Made by a program: the position numbers and the translations under genes. From NCBI RefSeq assembly GCF_004799035.1, contig NZ_MWIO01000039.1:1-35010 (forward strand): a stretch of DNA of 35,010 nt, in the 5' to 3' direction. Under the pieces are notes generated by a model. The model worked only from the letters and a program-made list of their open reading frames with translations. It was not told where the DNA came from and made no database searches. Source of the DNA: Rhodanobacter lindaniclasticus (lineage in GTDB: Bacteria > Pseudomonadota > Gammaproteobacteria > Xanthomonadales > Rhodanobacteraceae). Below are positions 29,301-35,010 of this stretch, one piece after another; within the stretch, counting starts at the first letter, position 1, and each line of letters begins with the position of its first letter.

Positions 29301-29430
29301 AGCGACGGTGCCGCCGCGCGTGCCGGTGCGACCCGCCCGCTACGACGGCGGCGCGCTGCGCCCGGCACAGCTCGCCTACCTGGCACCGAACGTTCCCGAC
29401 ACGCTGCTGCTGCAGGAGGCCACGCCATGA
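26320..29430 (+). CDS. Baseplate J-like wedge protein 2 (Afp12-like)
   Basis: This encodes 1036 residues from ATG 26320, which overlaps the preceding stop. The N-terminus MSCCSACGKHACACGCG is exceptionally rich in cysteine (C3, C4, C7, C12, C14, C16). It then follows the family with YNRPGLDALAYRVGRYADFRATMQADLSD, a DDPAMALLDAWAVGADVLSFYTERIANEAYLRTATERRSVLELARLVDYRL block, and a gpJ core at VQFGDGVHGARLPTGVENVVATYRNGIGTPGNVRAG. A region near residues 270-400 without clear family match contains small-residue-rich helices. This second, longer wedge protein pairs with the first in other eCIS clusters, forming the outer baseplate. Confidence 0.87.
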   Translation: MSCCSACGKHACACGCGAIAGTPLPLYNRPGLDALAYRVGRYADFRATMQADLSDAALPALAGLRTREADDPAMALLDAWAVGADVLSFYTERIANEAYLRTATERRSVLELARLVDYRLRPGVAASVYLAYTVEKDSPPVTIPAGARAQSVPAPGEQMQTFETAEPLEARCEWNALKPRLTRPQDITLDNVATLDALWIASTATGLKPNDRLLFLFGELPDGVPALRLVQSVEVQPQSGRSKLLLQPFGALQGQIVAAAKVALAAWSGATSLRDRIERLYRGLLLGGGDVGSVNRLLGSFGLEVGNLAGGPAAAQAFLLAVVKAFGGDGAVSPPPAGGFGALFGALTRQATLQPANSLRLQRSVAAALGQASDARPQLLLKFAPQLHDSFYRAWTSVPQGEPSPTLNGVYALRLTAPLFGYNAPRIMGLGLNDDPATKGTVPYVSKPDGDWDAIADGGEENDLVQLDNAYDGVQAGSFLLIQSGRYGPPVVAQARRVQVHPRSAYGISGKTTGIELVTPDADTSVWQAPSMSTLRATQVHAQSESLPLAELAIADEIGVLAADGGARSTGDSATRLTLDGAVDGLKAGRWVIVEGRRSDVPGTDAVSAAELVMLSAVEQGVDANLPGDAVHSTLVFADAGLAYRYARDTVSIHANVVRATHGESRREVLGSGSGAASMQAFVLKQPPLTWVSAASVDGVQSTLTLRVNDLQWHETRNLAFVGANDRHFVTATDDDGKTTVQFGDGVHGARLPTGVENVVATYRNGIGTPGNVRAGQVSLLATRPLGVKEVINPLRASGGAVAETRDQARGNVPLAVLALDRLVSVADYADFARSFGGVGKAVAVKLGGLVQVTIAGAADAPIDPTSDLYRNLLQALRRYGDPSLPVRLDVRELLALTVSAKVGLLPDFAWESVEPALRAALLDAFGFERRALAQSVYLSELVACMQAVRGVAWVDVDAFGSLDEATLLAGFGVGGDKQDDGVALMSHAAAADVATVPPRVPVRPARYDGGALRPAQLAYLAPNVPDTLLLQEATP

Positions 29431-31661
29431 CTGCGCGTCCCGATCGCCTGTACGACCTGCTGCCGGTGGTCTACCGCATGCGCGATGCGGAGCGCGGCTG
29501 TCCGCCGCGCGACTTCCTGCGCGTGCTGGCGCGCCAGGCCGATGTGCTGGAGCAGGACATCGCGCGGCTGTACGACAACGCCTTCATCGAGACCTGCGAC
29601 GACTGGGTGGTGCCGTACATCGGCGACCTGCTCGGCTACACGCTGCTGCCGGAAGCGGCCACGCTGGGCGCGGACGGTCGCCGCGACGCCAGCCTCGGCC
29701 GCGTGCTGGCGCCGCGAGCGGACGTGGCCAACACCATCGACGCGCGCCGGCGCAAGGGCACGCTGTCGCTGCTGGAGGATCTTGCCCGCGACGCCGCCGG
29801 CTGGCCGGCGCGCGCGGTGGAGTTCTACCGCCGGCTCGGCTGGATGCAGCATCTCGACCACCAACACCCGCACCGCGGCGGCACTGCCGACCTGCGCGAT
29901 CCCAGCCGCCTGCAACGCATCGGCTGGGCCAACGGCGCGTTCGACCCGTTCGCGCACAGCGTCGACGTGCGGCGCATGGGCAGCGCGCATCGGCGCGGCC
30001 GGCACAACATCCCGGCGGTGGGCGTGTTCGCCTGCCGCCTGCGCAGTTATCCGGTGAGCTGCACGCCGGCGTACTGCGTCGAGGAGCGCGGCCCGCAGTG
30101 CTTCAGCTTAAGCGTGCTGGGCAACGACACGCCGCTGTTCCAGCGTGTGGTGGAGGAAACCGAGCCCACCCACATCGCCGACGAGCGCAACCTGCCCCTG
30201 CCGCTGCGCCGCTGGCGGTTCGCCGAGCGCGGGCCGCTGGCCGACTACGCCAGCGTGGCGGCCGAATGCTACGGCGACGGCTGCAGCGTGCAGCTGTGGG
30301 CGCCGGACTGGCCGGCGAAGGGGCAGGGCCTGCCGGTGCCGCGCGAGCTGCTGGTGCCGGCCGACCTGTCCGGCTGGCGCGGGCAGGTCAAGCGCGGGCG
30401 CGTCGCGGTCGACCCCGAACGCGGCCGCCTGCTGTTCCCCGCCAGCCAGCGGCCGAAGCGCGGCGTGTGGGTGAGCTACCAGTACGGCTTCGCCGGCGAC
30501 CTCGGCGGCGGCGAATATGCGCGGGTCACGCCGGAACTGGAAGGCGCCACGCGCTACGTGGTGCACGCCGCCTTGCCGGATCGCGCGGCGAACGTCGGCT
30601 GGCCGGCCGGCCACTTCGGCAGCATCGCCGACGCGCTGGCGGCGTGGGCCGCCGCCAAGGCGGCCACGCCGGGGCTGCGTGCGCTGGTGATCGAGCTGGC
30701 CGAGAGCGGCGTGTACGAAGGCAGCATCGAGCTTGAGCTCGACGCGGGCGAGGCGATCCAGTTGCGTGCCGCCGAACGCACGCGTCCGGTGCTGCGCCTG
30801 CTCGACGTGCGCGCCAGCCAGCCGGATGCGCTCGGCATCGGCGGCCGCGCCGGCAGCCGCGTGCTGCTGGACGGCTTGCTGATCGTGGGCCGCGGCATCG
30901 AGGTGCACGGGCCGGACGAGGAGTCCGCCGCGGGTGGCGACCTGTGCGAGCTGCTGATCCGCCACTGCACCCTGGTGCCGGGCTGGGCGCTGCAATGCGA
31001 CTGCGACCCGAAGCGTCCGGGTGAACCCAGCATCACCCTTGACGGCACGCGCGCGGCGCTGCGCGTCGAGCACAGCATCCTCGGTGCGATCGCGGTGATC
31101 AGTCCGGAGCATCGCGGCGAGCCGCCGGCGCTGGAGCTGTGCGACAGCATCCTCGACGCGACCGGCGCCGAGCGGGTGGCGCTGGGGGCGCCGGACGAGG
31201 CGGTGGCCTACGTCGAGGCCAGCTTCCGCCGCTGCACGGTGATTGGCGCAGTGCAGGCGCACGGCATCGCGCTGGCCGAGGACTCGATTTTCGCCAGCCC
31301 GCTGCGCGTGTTGCGCCGGCAACAGGGCTGCGTGCGTTTCTGCTACGTGGCGGACGGTTCGCGCACGCCGCGACGCTTCCACTGCCAGCCGGATCTGGCA
31401 CTGGCCGCGGTCGATGCCGCGCAACGCGCGCACGAATCGCTGCGCGTGACGCCGCTGTTCCGCAGCCGGCGCTACGGCTCGCCGCACTACCTGCGCCTCG
31501 CCGATGACTGCTGCGACGAGATCCGCCGCGGCGCGTCGGACCGCTCGGCGATGGGCGTGTGGCACGACCTGTACGAACCGCAGCGCGAGGCGAACCTCGC
31601 GGCGCGGCTGGCCGAATACGTTCCGGCGGGCACGGATGCCGGCATCCTCTTTGCGAGCTAG
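29427..31661 (+). CDS. Baseplate/tail protein with beta-helix-like region (candidate target-facing protein)
   Basis: This encodes 744 residues. The N-terminus (RPDRLYDLLPVVYRMRDAERG, then DFLRVLARQADVLEQDIARLYDNAFIETCDDWVVPYIGDLLGY) resembles tail-protein-I-type baseplate proteins. From about residue 430 to 640 the sequence becomes a run of short strands with regularly spaced hydrophobic and polar residues (SIELELDAGEAIQLRAAERTRPVLRLLDVRAS, LLIRHCTLVPGWALQCDC, ALELCDSILDATG). This looks like a right-handed beta-helix, the fold of many phage tailspikes and pectate lyases. It is a candidate for surface contact or sheath-baseplate bracing, since no separate tail-fibre gene is recognised. It overlaps the upstream gene as ATGA. 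Confidence 0.7.
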   Translation: MTARPDRLYDLLPVVYRMRDAERGCPPRDFLRVLARQADVLEQDIARLYDNAFIETCDDWVVPYIGDLLGYTLLPEAATLGADGRRDASLGRVLAPRADVANTIDARRRKGTLSLLEDLARDAAGWPARAVEFYRRLGWMQHLDHQHPHRGGTADLRDPSRLQRIGWANGAFDPFAHSVDVRRMGSAHRRGRHNIPAVGVFACRLRSYPVSCTPAYCVEERGPQCFSLSVLGNDTPLFQRVVEETEPTHIADERNLPLPLRRWRFAERGPLADYASVAAECYGDGCSVQLWAPDWPAKGQGLPVPRELLVPADLSGWRGQVKRGRVAVDPERGRLLFPASQRPKRGVWVSYQYGFAGDLGGGEYARVTPELEGATRYVVHAALPDRAANVGWPAGHFGSIADALAAWAAAKAATPGLRALVIELAESGVYEGSIELELDAGEAIQLRAAERTRPVLRLLDVRASQPDALGIGGRAGSRVLLDGLLIVGRGIEVHGPDEESAAGGDLCELLIRHCTLVPGWALQCDCDPKRPGEPSITLDGTRAALRVEHSILGAIAVISPEHRGEPPALELCDSILDATGAERVALGAPDEAVAYVEASFRRCTVIGAVQAHGIALAEDSIFASPLRVLRRQQGCVRFCYVADGSRTPRRFHCQPDLALAAVDAAQRAHESLRVTPLFRSRRYGSPHYLRLADDCCDEIRRGASDRSAMGVWHDLYEPQREANLAARLAEYVPAGTDAGILFAS

Positions 31662-31670
31662 GAAATCGAC

Positions 31671-33314
31671 ATGAAAGGCGACTTCGCACGCGTCAGCTTC
31701 GATCCGACCCTGCACTACAGCCAGGTGTTCCAGCAACAGGGCCGCGTGCTGTTGGAGGCGGACTGGAACGAACAGGCGCAGATCCAGCTGCAGCTGCTGC
31801 GCAGCCTGGTGCGCGACCTGGTCGGCCCGTGCTGGGCCGCGGGCAGCGGCTTCGCCATCACCGCCAGCACCACCAATGCGGATGGCAGCAGCAAACCGTT
31901 GCCCTTGACCGACTGGCAGCTCTCGCCGGGCCACTTCTACGTCGACGGCATCCTGTGCGTGAACGAGGTCGCGTGCACGCTGGCGCAGCAGCCGCACGCG
32001 CCCACGCCCGATTACGGCGTGGCCGACGGCAAGAGCGGCTTCGAGAACCCACCGGCCGGCTTTGCGCTCTGGCTGGACGTGTGGGAGCGGCACCTGTGCG
32101 CGGTGGAGGCGCCGGGCATCGCCGACGTGGCGCTGGACGGCGTCGACACCGCCACGCGGGCGCAGGTGGTGTGGCAGTTGCGCCTGCTCGACCAGCCGCG
32201 GGCACAGCAGCAGCTCGACGACGTCACCACGGCGTTGAAGACGCGCCAGCAAGCGGCCGACAACCCGAGTGCTGCCGCCGCGATCAAGCAGCAGTTGGCC
32301 GAAGTGGCCGCGCTGCGCAAGAGCCTCGACGGCGGCGACCAGGCCAACGACTCGCCCTGCGCGCTGGTGCGCCAGTTGCTCGATGCGCGCGCGACCTATG
32401 CGTCGCCGCGGCTGCGCGCCGAGCTGGGCCCGCACGAGACCGATGACGATCCTTGCGTGATTGCCGCCGACGCACGTTACCGCGGCATGGAGAACCAGCT
32501 GTACCGGGTCGAGATCCACCAGGGCGGGCCGGCCGGCACGGCCAGCTTCAAGTGGTCGCGCGAGAACGGCTCGGTGGTGTTCCCGGTCACCCGCTGCGAT
32601 CTCGGCGCGGCAGCCGACGACGGCAGCGCGCAATTGACCGTGAAGCTGGGCCGGATGGGCCGCGATGGGCGGCTCGGGCTGGCGGCCAACGACTGGGTCG
32701 AGCTGGTCGACGACCGCTGCACGCTGGGCCAGCGCGCGTACCCGCTGCTGCAGGTGCTCGCGATCGACCCGGCGAACGGCAATGTCACCCTGAACGTGCC
32801 AAAGAACACCACGCCGTGGCCGCTGTCCGACGACCCGCTGCAGCACCCGTTGCTGCGCCGCTGGGATCAGCGCGAGACGGTGAACGCCCAGGGCGTGCTG
32901 GCGGTGGCCGAAGGCGACGCGATCGCGCTGGAGAACGGCATCCAGATCACCTTCGAGCCGGGCGGCGTCTACGCCACCGGCGACTACTGGCTGATCCCCG
33001 CGCGCGTGGCCGGCGACGGCCAACTCGACTGGCCAGCGGTCAACGGGTCGCCTGCGGCCCTGCCGCCGCGCGGGCGGCACCATTACGCCGCGCTCGGCGT
33101 CACCGACGCCAATGGCGGCTACGCGGAATGCTGCTGCCGTTTCGACAGCCTGTGCGCCTTGCTGCGGGCCTCGTCCGCGGCGGCGCCCGGCACGCCTGCG
33201 CACCACGTGAACCCTCTGTTCGCCGCACCCGCCGCCGGCACGGCCAAGTCCACCGGGGCGGGCAGCGCCAAACCAAAGCGCACGCGGACCAGCAAGCCGG
33301 CCAAGCCCGCCTGA
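31671..33314 (+). CDS. DUF6519 family protein of the eCIS baseplate region
   Basis: This encodes 547 residues. The start MKGDFARVSFDPTLHYSQVFQQQGRVLLEADWNEQ is the hallmark of DUF6519, found in eCIS and related contractile-tail clusters next to gpJ genes. Residues about 180-225 contain a helical, coiled-coil-like stretch (QQQLDDVTTALKTRQQ..., then KQQLAEVAALRKSLD). A CCC-x6-C cysteine group (AECCCRFDSLC) lies near the C-terminus, and the last 20 residues are a Lys/Arg-rich disordered tail. No enzyme motif is seen; a structural role on the outside of the baseplate is likely. A GGAAATCGAC site precedes ATG 31671. Confidence 0.82.
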   Translation: MKGDFARVSFDPTLHYSQVFQQQGRVLLEADWNEQAQIQLQLLRSLVRDLVGPCWAAGSGFAITASTTNADGSSKPLPLTDWQLSPGHFYVDGILCVNEVACTLAQQPHAPTPDYGVADGKSGFENPPAGFALWLDVWERHLCAVEAPGIADVALDGVDTATRAQVVWQLRLLDQPRAQQQLDDVTTALKTRQQAADNPSAAAAIKQQLAEVAALRKSLDGGDQANDSPCALVRQLLDARATYASPRLRAELGPHETDDDPCVIAADARYRGMENQLYRVEIHQGGPAGTASFKWSRENGSVVFPVTRCDLGAAADDGSAQLTVKLGRMGRDGRLGLAANDWVELVDDRCTLGQRAYPLLQVLAIDPANGNVTLNVPKNTTPWPLSDDPLQHPLLRRWDQRETVNAQGVLAVAEGDAIALENGIQITFEPGGVYATGDYWLIPARVAGDGQLDWPAVNGSPAALPPRGRHHYAALGVTDANGGYAECCCRFDSLCALLRASSAAAPGTPAHHVNPLFAAPAAGTAKSTGAGSAKPKRTRTSKPAKPA

Positions 33315-33369
33315 GCACCGTCGCGCCGGGATCCCTTTCACCTGAATCCATCACCAAGGAAACCATGCC

Positions 33370-34899
33370 ATGGATCCGCTGACCGCCCCGTACTTCCCGA
33401 TCATCTACGTCCGCGGCTACGCGATGACGCCGAGCGAGATCGCGGCCACCGTCGCCACGCCATACATGGGCTTCAACCTCGGCTCGACGAAAGTGCGCCA
33501 GGCCTGGGACGGCACCGTGCTGCGGCACGTGTTCGAGTCGCCGCTGGTGCGGCTGATGAAGGACTACGGCTACCGCGACACCTACACCAACGGCGTCGAG
33601 ATCAGCGGCGAGATCCAGGCGCGCAGCGTGGTGATCTACCGCTATTACGATCCCGCGGACAGCGACTTTGGCAACGGCAAGGCGCTGTCCATCATCGAGG
33701 CGGCACAGGGCTTGAAGGCACTCCTGCACCAGGTGCGCGAGCAGGTCTGCGGCGACGATGTTGCGCGCCAGCAGGCTTTTCGCGTGCACCTGGTGGCGCA
33801 TTCGATGGGTGGCCTGGTCTGCCGCAGCTTTCTGCAGAACGACGCGATCAGCACGCCCGAGGACCGCGCCATGGTCGACAAGGTGTTCACCTACGCCACG
33901 CCGCACAACGGCATCGAGGTGGCCGGCATCAACGTGCCGGCGGTGCTGGGCCTGTGGGACATGAACAATTTCAACCGCAAGACCATGGCCGGCTACCTCG
34001 GCCTCAAGGGCACGCCGGATCGGGTGGACACGCTGGACGGCAAGTTCGACCCGCGCCGCTTCTTCTGCTTCGTCGGCACCAACCAGCGCGACTACGAGGT
34101 GGCGCTAGGACTCAGCCGCAGGCTCGCCGGCGAGATGAGCGATGGTCTGGTGCGGATCGAGAACGCCACCGTGCAGGAGGCGCCGCGCGCATTCTCCTAC
34201 CGCAGCCACAGCGGCACCTACGGCGTGGTCAATTCCGAGGACGGCTACCAGAATCTGGTGCGCTTCCTGTTCGGCGACGTGCGCGCGGACGGCATGCTGG
34301 ACATCGATGCGCTGCCGTTGCCGGCGTCGATCCAGAAGGCCAAGGACAGTGGCAAGCAGGTGCGCGCCTCCTACTATTTCGAGGCCACCGTAGCACCACG
34401 CGGCGCGACCAACTACAAGCTCACCGAACGGCGCCGCGACACCTGCAGCGCGGTGCTGCGCAGCTTCGACGAGCTGCTGCGGCCGGAAAACCTCGGTCGC
34501 GCGGCACCGCGCTCGCCGGTGCTGTTCTCGGCCTTCCTCGATACCAGCAAGATCACCGTCGGTCGCACCATGGTGTTCAGCGTGGACCTGGCGGTGTCGA
34601 CCACCGGCTACACCGTCGACAACAAGTTGTGGCTCGACCAGCACGTCGAAGGCGAATACCTGTTCCGCAACACCGTAGTGATCCGCGCCACCCAGGCCGC
34701 CGATGGCTGGAACCTGCGATACGTGTTCGCCGACGATCGCTCCAGCGAGTCGCTGGGTACGCTGGCGGCGCGCGACGGCGAGGGTTACCTGATCCCGCTG
34801 TCCTCGCCGAAAGGCTTCAAGGGCCAGTTGCGCCTGAGCGTGACCCGCGTGGCCGTGGCGGCCGAACTGGCCGAGGCGGCGATCGGCGCGGGCCGCTGA
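33370..34899 (+). CDS. Lipase-like alpha/beta hydrolase, candidate eCIS cargo
   Basis: This encodes 509 residues, with AAGGA about 9 bp before ATG 33370. The N-terminal part is an alpha/beta hydrolase: YFPIIYVRGY is the first core strand and oxyanion region, and HLVAHSMGGLVCR is the nucleophile elbow (G-x-S-x-G replaced here by AHSMGG with S145). FTYATPHNG follows, as in triacylglycerol-lipase-like enzymes. The C-terminal 150 residues are strand-rich, possibly a substrate or receptor-binding domain. There is no signal peptide. It is the last gene of the run, after a 55-bp gap without a recognised promoter. The expected activity is on esters or phospholipids. Delivery by the particle is inference from position. 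Confidence 0.72.
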   Translation: MDPLTAPYFPIIYVRGYAMTPSEIAATVATPYMGFNLGSTKVRQAWDGTVLRHVFESPLVRLMKDYGYRDTYTNGVEISGEIQARSVVIYRYYDPADSDFGNGKALSIIEAAQGLKALLHQVREQVCGDDVARQQAFRVHLVAHSMGGLVCRSFLQNDAISTPEDRAMVDKVFTYATPHNGIEVAGINVPAVLGLWDMNNFNRKTMAGYLGLKGTPDRVDTLDGKFDPRRFFCFVGTNQRDYEVALGLSRRLAGEMSDGLVRIENATVQEAPRAFSYRSHSGTYGVVNSEDGYQNLVRFLFGDVRADGMLDIDALPLPASIQKAKDSGKQVRASYYFEATVAPRGATNYKLTERRRDTCSAVLRSFDELLRPENLGRAAPRSPVLFSAFLDTSKITVGRTMVFSVDLAVSTTGYTVDNKLWLDQHVEGEYLFRNTVVIRATQAADGWNLRYVFADDRSSESLGTLAARDGEGYLIPLSSPKGFKGQLRLSVTRVAVAAELAEAAIGAGR

Positions 34900-34901
34900 T
34901 T

Positions 34902-34915
34902 CGCGCCGTGGCGCG
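34902..34915. terminator. Possible weak terminator hairpin after the eCIS operon
   Basis: CGCGCC and GGCGCG are separated by GT, directly after the hydrolase stop. No T-tract follows, so it would be at best a partial or factor-assisted terminator. The dusA start lies 33 bp beyond it. Confidence 0.25.
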
Positions 34916-34947
34916 GAGGCGGCGGACGCTGCCTTTACACTACGCGC

Positions 34948-35010
34948 ATGAACGATTCCGCCGCCGCCTCGCCGTGGCACCTCAGCGTCGCGCCCATGAT
35001 GGACTGGACC
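34948..35010 (+). CDS. dusA: tRNA-dihydrouridine(20/20a) synthase DusA, N-terminal fragment
   Basis: The frame from ATG 34948 runs off the right edge after 21 codons (MNDSAAASPWHLSVAPMMDWT). The block SVAPMMDWT is the conserved DusA N-terminal motif (SVAPMLDWTDRH in many gammaproteobacteria), which lies at the FMN-binding strand of the dihydrouridine synthase barrel. The gene marks the right boundary of the eCIS locus. The identification rests on one short but distinctive motif. TACACT at 34936-34941 could be a -10 element, but no matching -35 was found. Confidence 0.8.
   Translation, partial: MNDSAAASPWHLSVAPMMDWT

Noticed and set aside
30108-33341. Long minus-strand open frame (about 1080 codons) opposite the beta-helix and DUF6519 genes
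   Set aside because: Same reason: low-information arginine, alanine and glutamine-rich translation, no family features, and a well-supported gene on the other strand.
34936-34941. TACACT as a -10 box for dusA
   Set aside because: No -35 element at suitable spacing. It is kept as a remark in the dusA entry only.

Overview
The window is high-GC DNA from a gammaproteobacterium, most likely a member of the Xanthomonadales (Rhodanobacter/Dyella/Luteibacter-like). This assignment is an inference. It rests on base composition, on a ferredoxin-NADP reductase with the Azotobacter/Pseudomonas-type VEK C-terminus, on a GTAGGAGCCCGC-type REP element, and on housekeeping neighbours such as the DusA start, DUF885, DUF456 and TfoX-like genes. 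No species can be named from the sequence alone.

There are three regions. (1) Positions 1-4388 hold ordinary chromosomal genes: the tail of an unrecognised gene, a hemolysin III (TrhA/YqfA) membrane protein, a TfoX N-domain protein, a secreted DUF885 metallopeptidase-like protein, a DUF456 membrane protein and ferredoxin-NADP reductase, with a head-to-head REP pair between the last two. (2) Positions 4799-34899 hold a complete-looking extracellular-type contractile injection system (eCIS) locus on the + strand. It comprises a sigma-54 activator, a calpain-like cysteine protease, and then a run of about 20 tightly packed genes, most overlapping by 4-8 bp: small winged-helix-like protein, sheath, tube, zinc-finger gp28-like protein, Pro/Ala-rich linker protein, DUF4255 terminator, AAA+ ATPase, small protein, papain-like peptidase, two eCIS-core (DUF4157) proteins, CIS tube-initiator protein, M15 peptidase, LysM protein, gpD-like hub, gp5-like spike, PAAR-like tip, gp25, two gpJ-like baseplate wedges, tail/beta-helix protein, DUF6519 protein and a lipase-like hydrolase. 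(3) At 34948 the chromosome resumes with the start of dusA.

The most interesting signal is regulatory. The activator gene (AAA+ plus Fis-type HTH, no sensor domain) is followed by two matching promoter modules. One precedes the calpain-like protease and one precedes the eCIS operon. Each has a sigma-54 core of the form TGGCAYG-N4-TTGCC, and about 70 bp upstream of it an inverted repeat CGGGTCAG-N2-CTG(A/C)CCCG. The distance from palindrome centre to core differs by only 1 bp between the two. This suggests a dedicated sigma-54 regulon that co-produces the injection machine and a protease, which may be cargo.

Working model (inference): the activator switches on both units. Sheath, tube and baseplate assemble with help from the AAA+ ATPase and the terminator. 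The DUF4157 proteins (one with an OmpA-like C-terminus, one with an M35-like protease C-terminus), the two cysteine-protease-fold proteins and the lipase-like protein are candidate payload or maturation factors. No type VI membrane-complex genes, phage capsid or terminase genes, integrase, tape-measure protein or classical tail fibre were recognised. No tRNA, rRNA or CRISPR was seen.
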